Program-made: the position numbers and the translations under genes
Notes under the pieces: model-generated
Seen by the model: only the letters and a program-made list of their open reading frames with translations
Databases searched by the model: none
Told to the model about the DNA's origin: nothing
Part shown: positions 27,745 to 36,867 of the stretch, piece by piece
Layout: the number at the start of each line of letters is the position of its first letter
Position numbering within the stretch: the stretch's first letter is position 1
NCBI GenBank assembly: GCA_937927895.1
Contig: CALGKA010000126.1
Coordinates: 1-38,111 of the forward strand
Length of the DNA stretch: 38,111 nucleotides
Direction of reading: 5' to 3'
Source: an uncultured Granulosicoccaceae bacterium
GTDB lineage: Bacteria > Pseudomonadota > Gammaproteobacteria > Granulosicoccales > Granulosicoccaceae

Positions 27745-28989
27745 ATGATTTCAATAAAAGACAACACCAACCGTAGGAAAGTTGGCAACAGACAAATTAA
27801 CAATCGAATAGCAGACAAAAAGCGCCTAGATACTAACAAAAGCTTTGCAGTGGTGCTGATCAACATTATTGTGGTGTTCATAGCACTCTATGCACCACAA
27901 CCTTTGCTGCCATTTATCAGTAACGAATTTGGCGTTTCTGCCACCACCTCCGCGTGGCTACTAAGCATTCCATTTATTTTCCTATGTTTTTCACCGATTG
28001 TTTTTGGCGCAATGCTTAGCAGTGTCAGTGCTCGCAAAGTACTGATAGTGTCTGTATTACTGCTTAGCGGCACGCAACTTATCTTTGCATTTGCCAATGA
28101 ATTTCACTGGCTGATTATTTCAAGAGTCGTACAAGCCATTCTTTACCCCGCAATATTTACCGCATCAGTCACTTACTGCAGTAAAGCCGGGCTCGCCAAC
28201 AAAATTGAACACCGTGTATCTTTGTACATAGCAAGCACTATATTCGGTGGACTGTTGGGGCGCATACTCAGCGGATTTGTAACATCGGCATTCGGCTGGC
28301 CAACCATATTCATGCTTACAGCGGCGGCTCTTTTACTCTGCGCTATTGCGCTGCATTATATAAGCGCCGATAAAATAACCAGCAGCACCACCACAAACAC
28401 CAAAATGATGCGCAACATCTTAAAAGATCGCACAATCTTGTCTGGCTATATTTTTGTATTCACTACGTTCTTTGCGTTTTCAGCAACGCTCACTGCACTG
28501 CCGTTTAGATTGGTAGAAATCCAGCCCGACATTACGGCTGCGAAAATATCATTGGTATACCTTGGCTATGTACTGGGTTTTATCATCGCCACCAACAACC
28601 AGAAGCTGTGCCAGCTCGCAGGCGGAAGAGTAATGGCAATGACTATCGCGCTTGCGTTATTACTAGCAGGTATTATCTTATTATTCCCCGGGAACTTTTT
28701 GTGGCTGGTTGCGGTTAGCTTTATTACAGCTGCCGGCATGTTTCTTATTCATTCAACACTTTCCGGATTTTTAACAAGCTTAATGCCCGCGCAAGCAAGC
28801 TTAATCAACGGCTTATATATTTCTATATACTATGCTGCGGGCGCTCTGGGTTCGTTGTTACCGTTATGGATATACAATCACAGTGGCTGGTACGCATTTT
28901 TGTTTTCAATTTTCTGCGTTGCAGCGTTGGGCCTTATCACGTTAAGCAGATTGGCAGTGCATTCAAACCGCAGGAAGAATCAAGATTGA
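27745..28989 (+). CDS. Major facilitator superfamily transporter
   Basis: 414 residues with about twelve hydrophobic segments. YAPQPLLPFISNEFGVS in the first loop, and the inter-helix GAMLSSVSARKVLIVS, fit the MFS drug- or sugar-efflux groups (YnfM-like). The substrate is unknown. The stop TGA overlaps the TTG start of the next gene. Confidence 0.88.
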   Translation: MISIKDNTNRRKVGNRQINNRIADKKRLDTNKSFAVVLINIIVVFIALYAPQPLLPFISNEFGVSATTSAWLLSIPFIFLCFSPIVFGAMLSSVSARKVLIVSVLLLSGTQLIFAFANEFHWLIISRVVQAILYPAIFTASVTYCSKAGLANKIEHRVSLYIASTIFGGLLGRILSGFVTSAFGWPTIFMLTAAALLLCAIALHYISADKITSSTTTNTKMMRNILKDRTILSGYIFVFTTFFAFSATLTALPFRLVEIQPDITAAKISLVYLGYVLGFIIATNNQKLCQLAGGRVMAMTIALALLLAGIILLFPGNFLWLVAVSFITAAGMFLIHSTLSGFLTSLMPAQASLINGLYISIYYAAGALGSLLPLWIYNHSGWYAFLFSIFCVAALGLITLSRLAVHSNRRKNQD

Positions 28990-29417
28990 ACCAAGGCATC
29001 AAACCCAAGCTTATACAAAACTTGACCCTGGCCGCTTGCATCGCTGTTACCAGCGGTTGCTCACAAGAGTTAAAACCCTTCACTAGTGATGGATGCAGTG
29101 CCTTCCCAGACGGCACGCTGGAATTTAACACACTCTGGTTAGACTGCTGCACAGCCCATGATAAAGCCTACTGGCAAGGTGGCAGCAAAGAAGAACGCCT
29201 ACAATCAGACCACGAACTTCGATCATGTGTGGCGAAAACAGGCCAACCAGAAATTGCCGAACTGATGCTTGCAGGTGTTAGAGTCGGTGGAACGCCCTAC
29301 TTACCCACCTCTTTTCGATGGGGTTATGGCTGGGGCTACTTACGCGGTTACAAAGCGCTTTCTGAAGAAGATCTACAAACCATCAAAGAGATCAACCAAC
29401 AAAACAGTATTGACTAA
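28986..29417 (+). CDS. Phospholipase-A2-like lipoprotein
   Basis: 143 residues from a TTG that overlaps the MFS stop codon, with AGGAAGAA upstream; earlier ATG codons lie inside the MFS gene and are rejected. The N-terminal LAACIAVTSGC is a lipobox with Cys25. DGCSAFPDG and WLDCCTAHDKAYW carry the CCxxHD core of secreted phospholipase A2, with His58-Asp59 as the likely catalytic pair. It may act on envelope lipid. Homology to true phospholipases is inferred from the motif. Confidence 0.72.
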   Translation: MNQGIKPKLIQNLTLAACIAVTSGCSQELKPFTSDGCSAFPDGTLEFNTLWLDCCTAHDKAYWQGGSKEERLQSDHELRSCVAKTGQPEIAELMLAGVRVGGTPYLPTSFRWGYGWGYLRGYKALSEEDLQTIKEINQQNSID

Positions 29418-30343
29418 AACTGCGCTGGTTTTTTTACACCATTTTGCGCCACCACCTCTGGCAACAACGATATTTCATAGCTTCGTAATTTTTCTAACAA
29501 CTTTGGCAGGGTGAGATCATCATGTGCAGTCACCACAGCCAGAGGCCGCTTAGCCACTTCTGGTAATAAATCGGCTACAACGTTTTGCGCCATAGGCTCT
29601 GACACATACGCCTCACTAATATAGGCATCGGCCACGAAGCCAACATCGGCGCTAATGCCGGTAGCAATAGGAAGGTCAACAGACGCATACGTTTCTGCTC
29701 GATGAGCACACTCCGGCAGCACTTCAAAACTATACGTTCCAGCCGTATCTTCAATCCAACGTGTAAAGACCTCAAGTGTACGCCATCGAGATTGTGGCCC
29801 ATCATGCATCAACACTATTGAACCGTTCTGGCTATCTTCAAGCTGTATAGCGATTTGCTCCGGGTCGACGAATACATCCCAATCTCGAGTATCAATTGAC
29901 CACCCTACCTTATGCATGCCCATGCGCATTGCAATATCGTTCACACGCTGATTGGTATTACCAAACGGGGCGCGAAAGCAAGTCATGGTCGGGCCACCAG
30001 CGGCATACACATAACGACTGGTTTCGTTAAGCTCCTTAGCAACTTCATGGTCAAACAGCGAAGTGAGATGACTATGGCTATAAGTATGGTTGCCCACCGC
30101 ATGGCCCGCATCAACAATCTTTCGAATCTTTTCAGGGTTAGCGCGCGCACGCGCACCGGTCACAAAGAAGGTAGCTTTAGCGTCATGCTTCGCCAACACA
30201 TTCAGCACCATTTCCGTAACAAGATCGCTGGAAGGGCCATCATCAAAAGTCAGGTAGACCACAGGTTTCTTTTTTAATCCATCTGCCTGAGATATTGCGC
30301 TAAATAATGCGCACAAAACCACCAAGCTCAACTGTTTTACCAA
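29414..30343 (-). CDS. Secreted polysaccharide deacetylase (NodB domain, CE4)
   Basis: 309 residues from a TTG start behind AGGAAG. A signal peptide (about 1-20) is followed by the CE4 motifs: TFDDGPS (about 32-38), the zinc-binding HTYSHSHL, RAPFGNTNQ, DTRDWD and the closing VLMHDG. These enzymes remove N- or O-acetyl groups from peptidoglycan, chitin-like or exopolysaccharides. The C-terminal 100 residues are outside the domain and unassigned. Its 3' end overlaps the convergent phospholipase-like gene by four bases. Confidence 0.92.
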   Translation of the reverse strand: MVKQLSLVVLCALFSAISQADGLKKKPVVYLTFDDGPSSDLVTEMVLNVLAKHDAKATFFVTGARARANPEKIRKIVDAGHAVGNHTYSHSHLTSLFDHEVAKELNETSRYVYAAGGPTMTCFRAPFGNTNQRVNDIAMRMGMHKVGWSIDTRDWDVFVDPEQIAIQLEDSQNGSIVLMHDGPQSRWRTLEVFTRWIEDTAGTYSFEVLPECAHRAETYASVDLPIATGISADVGFVADAYISEAYVSEPMAQNVVADLLPEVAKRPLAVVTAHDDLTLPKLLEKLRSYEISLLPEVVAQNGVKKPAQF

Positions 30344-30605
30344 GACTTTTTTCTTCCTATCACAAGGCTACTGCCACAAGTATGCACGTTGGGAAGAAGT
30401 TTAACGTGAGGCAATTATCAGCTGAAGAAAAAGATCAAATGAGACAATAGTATTGTTCATTTAGAGGCACTGACTGTAGCAATATTGATACAACTAGTGC
30501 GGCAGTGGATACCATCATCAGGCAGAGCGCCGAGCCAGCATCCAAAATTACCAGACCCAAACCCCACATAGAGTGCCGACACTCACGAATAAGTCGGTTG
30601 ACGTG

Positions 30606-31056
30606 AAATGAAAAGATTACAAGCGTGCTCTGCTATGAAGGTTAGTAGTCGGTTTAAAACGCGGTCCGTCAAAGGAAGCCCGCCAGCGTGAGCGAGGGTT
30701 TAAAGAAGTTGGTGCTTCAGTATTCGCTAGCTTAAAAATAGCACTGAAGTCACTGCATCATTTCTTAAGTAACCACATAGAAGTTAACTATCGGGGCATT
30801 AAATCCCTCGCTTACGCTTAAGGGCTTCCTAAAATGAAAAGATTACAAGCGTGCTCTGCTATGAAGGTTAGTAGTCGGTTTAAAACGCGGTCCGTCAAGG
30901 GAAGCCCGCCAGCGTGAGCGAGGGTTTAAAGAAGTTGGTGCTTCGGTATTCGCTAGCTTTAAAATTAGTACTGAAGTCACTGCATCATTTTTTAAGTAAC
31001 CACATAGTAGTTAATTATCGGGGCATAAAATCCCTCGCTTACGCTTAAGGGCTTCC
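30606..31056 (+). repeat. Tandem pair of 157-bp MITE-like elements (copies A and B, 227-bp period)
   Basis: Copy A is 30674-30830 and copy B 30900-31056, each preceded by a nearly identical stretch of about 68 bases. The ends are inverted repeats of about 30 bases: GGAAGCCC...GCGTGAGCGAGGGT at the left pairs with ...CCCTCGCTTACGC...GGGCTTCC at the right. A partial inner hairpin is seen (TGCTTCGGTA against TACTGAAG). No open frame is inside. The same pair occurs at 34234-34617. Confidence 0.8.
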
Positions 31057-31177
31057 TAAAAAACGGTAACAACATAAAGACACGAGCGCGAAAACCATCA
31101 GCAACCACCACCCCACCTGAGCGTCGCGAACCACAGATCAGCGAATATTTGTGGGGGTTAAGTTCTTGCCCAGCCTC

Positions 31178-31206
31178 TTATTTTTTAGTCTTTTTAAAAA
31201 AGTAAG
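31178..31206. terminator. AT-rich hairpin, likely terminator (locus 3)
   Basis: A copy of the 671-699 hairpin with one altered pair, placed after the ppa GC-rich units and in the same relative position. Confidence 0.45.
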
Positions 31207-31320
31207 GCCGCCGGCAAGGGCAAGCAACGCTCGTCAGACGCCCGCAGGGCACAAGCCACACTCACAAGCCGCCCGCAGGGCAGCCACGCACAACAAAGCC
31301 GCCCGCAAGGCATAAATCCC
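31206..31320 (-). repeat. GC-rich tandem mini-palindromes 3' of ppa
   Basis: About four units containing GCCCGCAGGGC or close variants, directly after the ppa stop. GGCCGCCGGCA...GCAACG(C/T)TCGTCAG is shared with 700-732. Confidence 0.65.
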
Positions 31321-31321
31321 G

Positions 31322-31846
31322 CTAAGCAGCCCGAGCAACCGCCTCCTGAATCATACGTCTAGCAGTCGTACTATCACGCCATCCGTCAATTTTCACCCAC
31401 TTGCCGTCTTCAAGGTCTTTGTAGTGTTCAAAAAAGTGCTGAACCTGCCTTACGGTTATTTCAGGCAAGTCAGTAAAGTTTCTCACCGACACATAACGCT
31501 GCGAAATACTATCAGCAGGTACCGCGACAATCTTTTCATCTTGGCCGCCATCATCTTCCATTACCAACACACCAACGGGACGGCAATTCATGACAGCACC
31601 CGGCATGAGGGGGCGCGTATTACAGATCAATACATCGATCGGATCACCATCATCAGACAAGGTATGAGGTACAAAGCCATAGTTGCCTGGATAGCGCATT
31701 GGCGTGTAGAGAAACCTATCAACAAACAGCGCACCGGAGTCTTTATCAAGCTCATACTTAATGGGCTCACCACCGATCGGCACTTCGATAATGACATTGA
31801 TATCCTCTGGCGGATTTTTACCGACAGGGATCGCAGCAATATTCAC
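31322..31846 (-). CDS. ppa: Inorganic pyrophosphatase
   Basis: 174 residues from a GTG start. It has the family I motifs: [26 protein letters not shown], the [10 protein letters not shown] metal-binding signature, and [13 protein letters not shown]. It hydrolyses the pyrophosphate made, among others, by sulfate adenylylation. Full length. Confidence 0.96.
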   Translation of the reverse strand: MNIAAIPVGKNPPEDINVIIEVPIGGEPIKYELDKDSGALFVDRFLYTPMRYPGNYGFVPHTLSDDGDPIDVLICNTRPLMPGAVMNCRPVGVLVMEDDGGQDEKIVAVPADSISQRYVSVRNFTDLPEITVRQVQHFFEHYKDLEDGKWVKIDGWRDSTTARRMIQEAVARAA

Positions 31847-31891
31847 AGGATTTACTCTCTAAAATTAAACAAAAAGTGGAATGGTCAGATA

Positions 31892-31908
31892 GCCCGCACA
31901 AAGCGGGC
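31892..31908. terminator. Short GC hairpin between the LpxL-like gene and ppa
   Basis: GCCCGC and GCGGGC pair around ACAAA, 46 bases upstream of the ppa start and downstream of the LpxL-like gene. No T-run follows, so it may be a terminator or a leader hairpin. Confidence 0.35.
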
Positions 31909-32024
31909 CGACATTTTGCACTGATTCCGCAATCTGGCACAACCGTTAAGGTGTGAAAGTTTGCATTGCAGGCGGGAAAATATTGACAGCGCATCAACCG
32001 CCACGCATGGACCACATAAATACA

Positions 32025-32939
32025 TCAATAGAACGATGCCTGCGGTAAGCTTGGCTGAGTTTTAAATCGACGGTGAAACCAGTAATACTGGGCCGGATCA
32101 ATCAGAATGTGCTCTGCTATAGTCTGATTAACCAGAGTCGCAGCGGCCATATCATCCATCTGTGAGAAATCTTCCGGCAACGCTTTAAAACGAATTTTGT
32201 AACCATCATTAGTGGCGTTTCTATGATGCGAAAAAAACACCGCTGGTGCGCCAGTCATTTTTGCGTATCGACCAGTAATGGTCACAGTCGCCGCCGTCTG
32301 CTCAAAAAATGGCGCAAACACTGACAACCGCTCACCCATATCATGATCAGGGGCAAACCATACAATCTCACCAGCGCGTATGGTGCGTATAATTTTGCGG
32401 CTATCGCGGTTATCAATCAACGAGCGCAACGATGAAGACCGCCCGTTTTCCAACACATAGTTAACCAGCTTGTTTTTCTGCAACTTATAAACCGCATGCG
32501 TGCGATAGTGTTTGCTCAAGAGCTTTGAGGCCAGATCCAAACTTGAAAAGTGCGCACCCACCAACAGCACCCCTTTACCTTTCGCCTCTGCCTGCTGCAA
32601 CTGCTCTAGCCCTTCATACACTGCAAGCTTGTGGATCTCGTTTTCATCGCTCCACCACCCCATGGCAGTTTCTATAAGGCCCGCACCAAAGTTATCAAAG
32701 GTACGCTTTAGCATCTGCAGGCGTGCAGCATCATCCAGGTGCGGGAAACAGATTTTTATATTGACCGCTGCAATGTGCTTACGACGACGTATCAATCGAT
32801 AAGTGAGCCTGCCAATACCAATACCGATACGAATTTTTATCGGGTAAGGCAATAGATTAATCAGGTACAAGCACCCTAAGCTGATCCCTGCCAACCAGTG
32901 GCGTGGCTGGATAAGAAGCCGTAAAAAAGAAGAATCCAT
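32025..32939 (-). CDS. Lipid A acyltransferase (LpxL/HtrB-like)
   Basis: The start is placed at the ATG at 32939 (MDSSFLRLLIQPRHWLAG), giving 304 residues; the open frame upstream runs over the divergent dehydrogenase gene and is rejected. An N-terminal membrane helix (about 15-32) precedes the acyltransferase H(X)4D motif HFSSLD (130-135), and HDMGERLSVFAPFF follows. This family adds secondary acyl chains to lipid A from acyl-ACP. Whether it is LpxL or LpxM is not decided. Confidence 0.9.
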   Translation of the reverse strand: MDSSFLRLLIQPRHWLAGISLGCLYLINLLPYPIKIRIGIGIGRLTYRLIRRRKHIAAVNIKICFPHLDDAARLQMLKRTFDNFGAGLIETAMGWWSDENEIHKLAVYEGLEQLQQAEAKGKGVLLVGAHFSSLDLASKLLSKHYRTHAVYKLQKNKLVNYVLENGRSSSLRSLIDNRDSRKIIRTIRAGEIVWFAPDHDMGERLSVFAPFFEQTAATVTITGRYAKMTGAPAVFFSHHRNATNDGYKIRFKALPEDFSQMDDMAAATLVNQTIAEHILIDPAQYYWFHRRFKTQPSLPQASFY

Positions 32940-33081
32940 TGCATCGCAATCGCTAAGTATTGGCAACATTATAACAGCCACAGGCAGCAGCAGTTTGCAG
33001 GCAAAGCCCCTGCCCGCCATTACAGAAAGCCAATCCTTAAGTGATACACTAAAGACCACATCCACAAGCTTGAGAATTATT

Positions 33082-33849
33082 ATGCCTGACCTGAGCGGAA
33101 AAGCGATCATAGTGACCGGCGCCAGCCGTGGTATTGGTGCAGCTACTGCATTTGAGCTAGCCCAATCAGGTGCCAGCGTCATTCTAGCCGCACGCACTGA
33201 TTCAGAAATCAAACATAACGCCCAACAAATAAGAAACCAAGGCGGTGCCGCCGAAGCCGTAAGCTGCGATGTCAGCAAATACAAAGATGTACAAGCCCTG
33301 ATCTCACACTGCGAATCAACCTTCGGCAGACTAGACGGACTAATAAACAACGCCGGCGTAATAGAACCCATCGGCCACCTAGCCACATCAGATCCAGCCA
33401 CATGGGGTCATGCGACAGACATAAATTTCAAAGGCGTCTATCACGGCCTTCGGGCGGCACTGCCCATCATGATGGCGCAACAACACGGCACCATCGTAAA
33501 TATCAGTTCAGGCGCAGCCCATAGCCCACTGGAAGGCTGGAGCCATTACTGCAGCGCTAAAGCCGGCGCCCACATGCTAACCCAATGCGCCCACAAAGAA
33601 GCCGCAAACACAGGCGTCAACGTAGTAGGCCTAAGCCCCGGCACCGTAGCCACAGAGATGCAAGTCCTCATCAAGGCCTCTGGAATAAACCCGGTAAGCC
33701 AACTAGATACAAAAGACCACATAGACGCAGAATGGCCCGCCAAAACCATAGCCTGGCTATGTAACGGCGGCGCAAAAGAATACGCAGGCAAAGAAGTCTC
33801 GCTAAGGGATGAAACCATTCGCAAGCTAGTAGGCCTATCGCAAGACTAA
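33082..33849 (+). CDS. Short-chain dehydrogenase/reductase
   Basis: 255 residues; the ATG at 33082 follows TTGAGAA and gives MPDLSGKAIIVTGASRGIGA, the classical NAD(P)-binding TGxxxGIG motif. NNAG (89-92), the Ser around 142 (NISSG) and YCSAK with Tyr156 and Lys160 are present. The longer frame from 32995 is rejected because it crosses into the divergent gene. Substrate unknown. Confidence 0.93.
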   Translation: MPDLSGKAIIVTGASRGIGAATAFELAQSGASVILAARTDSEIKHNAQQIRNQGGAAEAVSCDVSKYKDVQALISHCESTFGRLDGLINNAGVIEPIGHLATSDPATWGHATDINFKGVYHGLRAALPIMMAQQHGTIVNISSGAAHSPLEGWSHYCSAKAGAHMLTQCAHKEAANTGVNVVGLSPGTVATEMQVLIKASGINPVSQLDTKDHIDAEWPAKTIAWLCNGGAKEYAGKEVSLRDETIRKLVGLSQD

Positions 33850-33946
33850 GAAAAAAGAGCAAACATGGAATGCAAATAACGCGTTAACAACAACGGTCTA
33901 GATTGTGAGCGCAAGTGAATAAAGAAGCTCACCACAGCAAAGCACC

Positions 33947-34116
33947 TAGCTAGTGGCCCGTCCATAAACAATGCTTCGCGAGGTTGTTCCAGGTGCGTGA
34001 GATTTTGCCTACTACATGTAGGCGTTTAGTCATTCTAAATAACTACATGAAGTCGGTAAAAGATTGCGTACCTGGGGCGACCGCAGTAGCGTTCGCTTAG
34101 GGATGGGCACTAGCTA
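33947..34116. repeat. 170-bp imperfect palindrome
   Basis: The arms of about 73 bases each begin and end TAGCTAGTG...; the left arm has GGCCCGTCC and the right GGATGGGCACTAGCTA as its complement. They also share CCAGGTNCG and CTACATG near the centre. A smaller inner palindrome CTACATGTAG marks the left arm end. No coding frame. Only one copy is seen here. Confidence 0.65.
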
Positions 34117-34233
34117 ACGCTCAATAACCTTTAGTATGGGCGAGCGATAGTTTAAACAACGAAGTAGTGTTCTATATTAATGAAGATTGGTATTTCTTTT
34201 TGAGCTGGAACATTTAAAACCCGGTCCATAAAG

Positions 34234-34617
34234 GGAAGCCCGCCAGCGTGAGCGAGGGTTTAAAGAAGTTGGTGCTTCGGTATTCGCTAGCTTTAAAAAT
34301 AGTACTAGAAGTCACTGCATCATTTCTTAAGTAACCACATAGTAGTTAATTGTCGGGGCATTAAATCCCTCGCTTACGCTTAAGGGCTTCCTAAAAAGAA
34401 ATATTACAAGCGTGCTCTGCTAAGAAGGTTAGTAGTCGGTTTAAAACCCGATCCGTAAAGGGAAGCCCGCCAGCGTGAGCGAGGGTTTAAAGAAGTTGGT
34501 GCTTCGGTATTCACTAGCTTTAAAAATAGTACTGAAGTCACTGCATCATTTTTTAAGTAACCACATAGTAGTTAATTATCGGGGCATAAAATCCCTCGCT
34601 TACGCTTAAGGGCTTCC
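34234..34617 (+). repeat. Second tandem pair of 157-bp MITE-like elements (copies C and D)
   Basis: Copy C is 34234-34391 and copy D 34461-34617, again 227 bases apart, with the same end repeats and the same intervening spacer as copies A and B. Only scattered base changes separate the four copies by eye. Confidence 0.8.
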
Positions 34618-34713
34618 TAAAAAAAACAGATGACAAGGCAAAAAAAACCACCCGGAAAAACCACAAAAAAGGGCCCACTAAAAAATAGCGAGCCCCGCAA
34701 CCAACAACCTAAC

Positions 34714-34741
34714 GATCAAAGATCAAAGATCAAAGATCAAA
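34714..34741. repeat. Short tandem repeat, GATCAAA x 4
   Basis: Four perfect 7-base units, then a degenerate ACGATCGAAGATCA. It lies 24 bases past the DUF533 stop codon. Confidence 0.8.
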
Positions 34742-34764
34742 ACGATCGAAGATCAGCGCAACAG

Positions 34765-35472
34765 CTACCCATAAAGCGCCGGAACACCAAGCTTCGCATG
34801 AATGGCATTGCTAGTAGCATTATCAATGTTCAAGCCCTTAGCAAGCTTATCCAAGTACACAGCTTCTTCCTGCGTATCAAGATCAATAGCCATTAAAGAC
34901 ATCAGATAAACCTGCTGCTCCATGCCTGCAGGAATCGTAGGAATGAATGCTTCAAGGCTTGTAGGGCTAGCCATTTCTTCACGAATGAAGTTAGCTTCCT
35001 CGTCAGACATTTCGCCTAGGTTACCGACTATCTTCTGTTGCTCTGCTTCATCAATCTGACCATCTGCACGCGCAGCCATCAAAGTAGCACGAAGTAGAAT
35101 TTCAGCCTGCTTCTCAGCAGCCGGATCAGGCTGTGGCTCTTGACCTGTCAGAGCCGTATTGAATAGATCACCAAAACCACCTTGCTGTGGTTGTTGCGCC
35201 TGACCTTGTGCCCCGGCACCGCCACCACCAAGCTGCTCAAGCAGACCGCCCAACCCACCAGCCTGTCCACCCTGCTGCCCTTGCTGTTGACCGCCAAGTA
35301 AGCCACCAAGACCACCCGCTAATCCGCCGCCAGCACCACCTGCACCACCGGTCAGACCGCCAAGCAGACCACCAAGTCCACCGCCAGCACCACCGCCACG
35401 CATCGCACCGCTGACGCCTTTAGCAACCATTGCACCCACAGCGACTTTCGCTAATGTTCCCACTAAACTCAT
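34765..35472 (-). CDS. DUF533 (YebE-like) protein with glycine-rich N-terminus
   Basis: 235 residues; the ATG has GAGGG upstream. After a short hydrophobic start, residues about 24-105 are Gly/Gln/Leu-rich with repeated GGLGGLLGG units. The C-terminal part (EILLRATLMAARADGQIDEAEQQKIVGNLG...) is the DUF533/TerB-like helical domain with its acidic loop. Members are thought to sit at the inner membrane; function unknown. Confidence 0.88.
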   Translation of the reverse strand: MSLVGTLAKVAVGAMVAKGVSGAMRGGGAGGGLGGLLGGLTGGAGGAGGGLAGGLGGLLGGQQQGQQGGQAGGLGGLLEQLGGGGAGAQGQAQQPQQGGFGDLFNTALTGQEPQPDPAAEKQAEILLRATLMAARADGQIDEAEQQKIVGNLGEMSDEEANFIREEMASPTSLEAFIPTIPAGMEQQVYLMSLMAIDLDTQEEAVYLDKLAKGLNIDNATSNAIHAKLGVPALYG

Positions 35473-35611
35473 TTAAATACCCTCAAAGAAAAAATGCTCG
35501 CTAGAATAGCGATACCCTTATATATGGTGACGCAGGAGCACTCACAACGCAAGAATTGCAAGAAATTGTGCCATACTGATTATATCCCCTGACTCACCAT
35601 TCCATCGCTTT

Positions 35612-36820
35612 ATGCCAATCTCATTCGATAAGCCCTTTACCCAGCAAGAACCTATCTCAGAAGAGGCGATCACCAAAGCCGTAGAGGTCATGCGCACCGG
35701 TAAATTACACCGCTACAATACCGCACCGGGTGAAACCTCAGAAGCAGAAATGCTCGAAAAAGAATTCGCAGATTCGCTCGGAGTAAAGTTTTGCCTTGCC
35801 TGTGCATCGGGCGGATACGCTATCCATATTGCGCTTAAAGCTTGCGGCCTTCAACGCGGCGACACCGTTATGACCAACGCCTTTACGCTCGCCCCCGTAC
35901 CAGGTGCTATCGATAACGCTGGTGGCAAAGTCGCATTAGTTGAAATAGATCAAAACTACTGCGTTGACCTCAACCACCTTGAAGCGACCATGAAATTAAC
36001 CAGCAGTAAGTTCTTTTTAATTTCACACATGCGTGGCCACCTAGCCGATATGGATGCCGTCGTTAAATTGTGTAAGCAATATAACGTTACATTGATCGAA
36101 GACTGCGCCCACACCATGGGTGCATTTTGGAACGGTAAAGCCTCTGGAAGCTTTGGCAAGGCGGCCTGCTTCAGCACGCAAACGTATAAACACATTAATA
36201 GTGGTGAGGGCGGATTCCTTACCACCAACAACAAAGAAGTAATGGCACGCGCCATTATGCACTCTGGCTCATACATGTTATTTGAACGCCATGGCACCGC
36301 CCCTGACAAAGAAGTGTTTAAAGACATCAAGCTAGACACCCCAAACTACAGCGGCAGAATGGATAACCTACGCGCCTCCATACTTCGAGTACAACTGCAA
36401 ACTTTAAGTGAAAACTGCAAACGCTGGAATCGTTTATACCAAGCCGCCGAAAAAGGCTTAAGAAAAATTAACTCCATCACCCTATCGGAGCGCCCCAGGC
36501 AAGAAACTTATGTTGGAAGCTCAATTCAGTTCCGCGCAGACAACCTAAACGATGTTTCAGGCTTTATAGACCGTTGCGCCAAACGGGGCGTAGAACTCAA
36601 ATGGTTCGGCAATAAAGAACCGCTAGGTTTCACTAGCCGGTACGATAGCTGGCGCTACCTGGGTGAAGCTCCAACCCTACCGAACACTTTAAAAATACTA
36701 AACCGCACATTTGATATGCGCCTGCCACTGACGTTCAATGAAAAAGATATGGGCACCATAACCGCTATTATCAACGAAGAACTATCGCACGATACAGCGC
36801 GTGTTTCAGCTAACCACTAA
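35612..36820 (+). CDS. DegT/DnrJ/EryC1-type PLP-dependent aminotransferase
   Basis: 402 residues. CLACASGGYAIHIALKACG, LIEDCAHTMGAFWNGK and the Schiff-base segment TYKHINSGEGG (Lys193) are characteristic of sugar aminotransferases that make amino sugars for surface polysaccharides, though some act elsewhere. No sugar-nucleotide genes are adjacent. Start at the ATG; no clear ribosome binding site. Confidence 0.9.
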   Translation: MPISFDKPFTQQEPISEEAITKAVEVMRTGKLHRYNTAPGETSEAEMLEKEFADSLGVKFCLACASGGYAIHIALKACGLQRGDTVMTNAFTLAPVPGAIDNAGGKVALVEIDQNYCVDLNHLEATMKLTSSKFFLISHMRGHLADMDAVVKLCKQYNVTLIEDCAHTMGAFWNGKASGSFGKAACFSTQTYKHINSGEGGFLTTNNKEVMARAIMHSGSYMLFERHGTAPDKEVFKDIKLDTPNYSGRMDNLRASILRVQLQTLSENCKRWNRLYQAAEKGLRKINSITLSERPRQETYVGSSIQFRADNLNDVSGFIDRCAKRGVELKWFGNKEPLGFTSRYDSWRYLGEAPTLPNTLKILNRTFDMRLPLTFNEKDMGTITAIINEELSHDTARVSANH

Positions 36821-36867
36821 CGCAAGCTAACTGACAGGGAAAACCTGCCATTAAATAAAGCAGGCAA

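Larger units (their letters stand above)
30344..31321. other. 978-base gap with two MITE-like copies and a composite 3' element
   Basis: No gene is supported. From left to right it holds an unremarkable stretch to about 30605, two tandem 157-bp elements, a box shared with the other loci (31070-31132), and the AT hairpin plus GC-rich units that end at the ppa stop codon. Confidence 0.6.
33850..34764. other. 915-base gap between convergent genes, filled with palindromic elements
   Basis: No gene is supported. It holds a large palindrome (33947-34116), the second tandem pair of MITE-like elements (34234-34617) and a short 7-base tandem repeat (34714-34741). Confidence 0.6.

Noticed and set aside
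31424..31924. Plus-strand open frame over ppa
   Set aside because: It is opposite the clear pyrophosphatase gene.
32940..33401. N-terminal extension of the LpxL-like gene
   Set aside because: It would overlap the divergent dehydrogenase gene and lacks similarity to acyltransferases; the ATG at 32939 fits the family.
30606..34617. Full insertion sequence
   Set aside because: No transposase gene lies inside or between the elements; only non-coding copies are seen.
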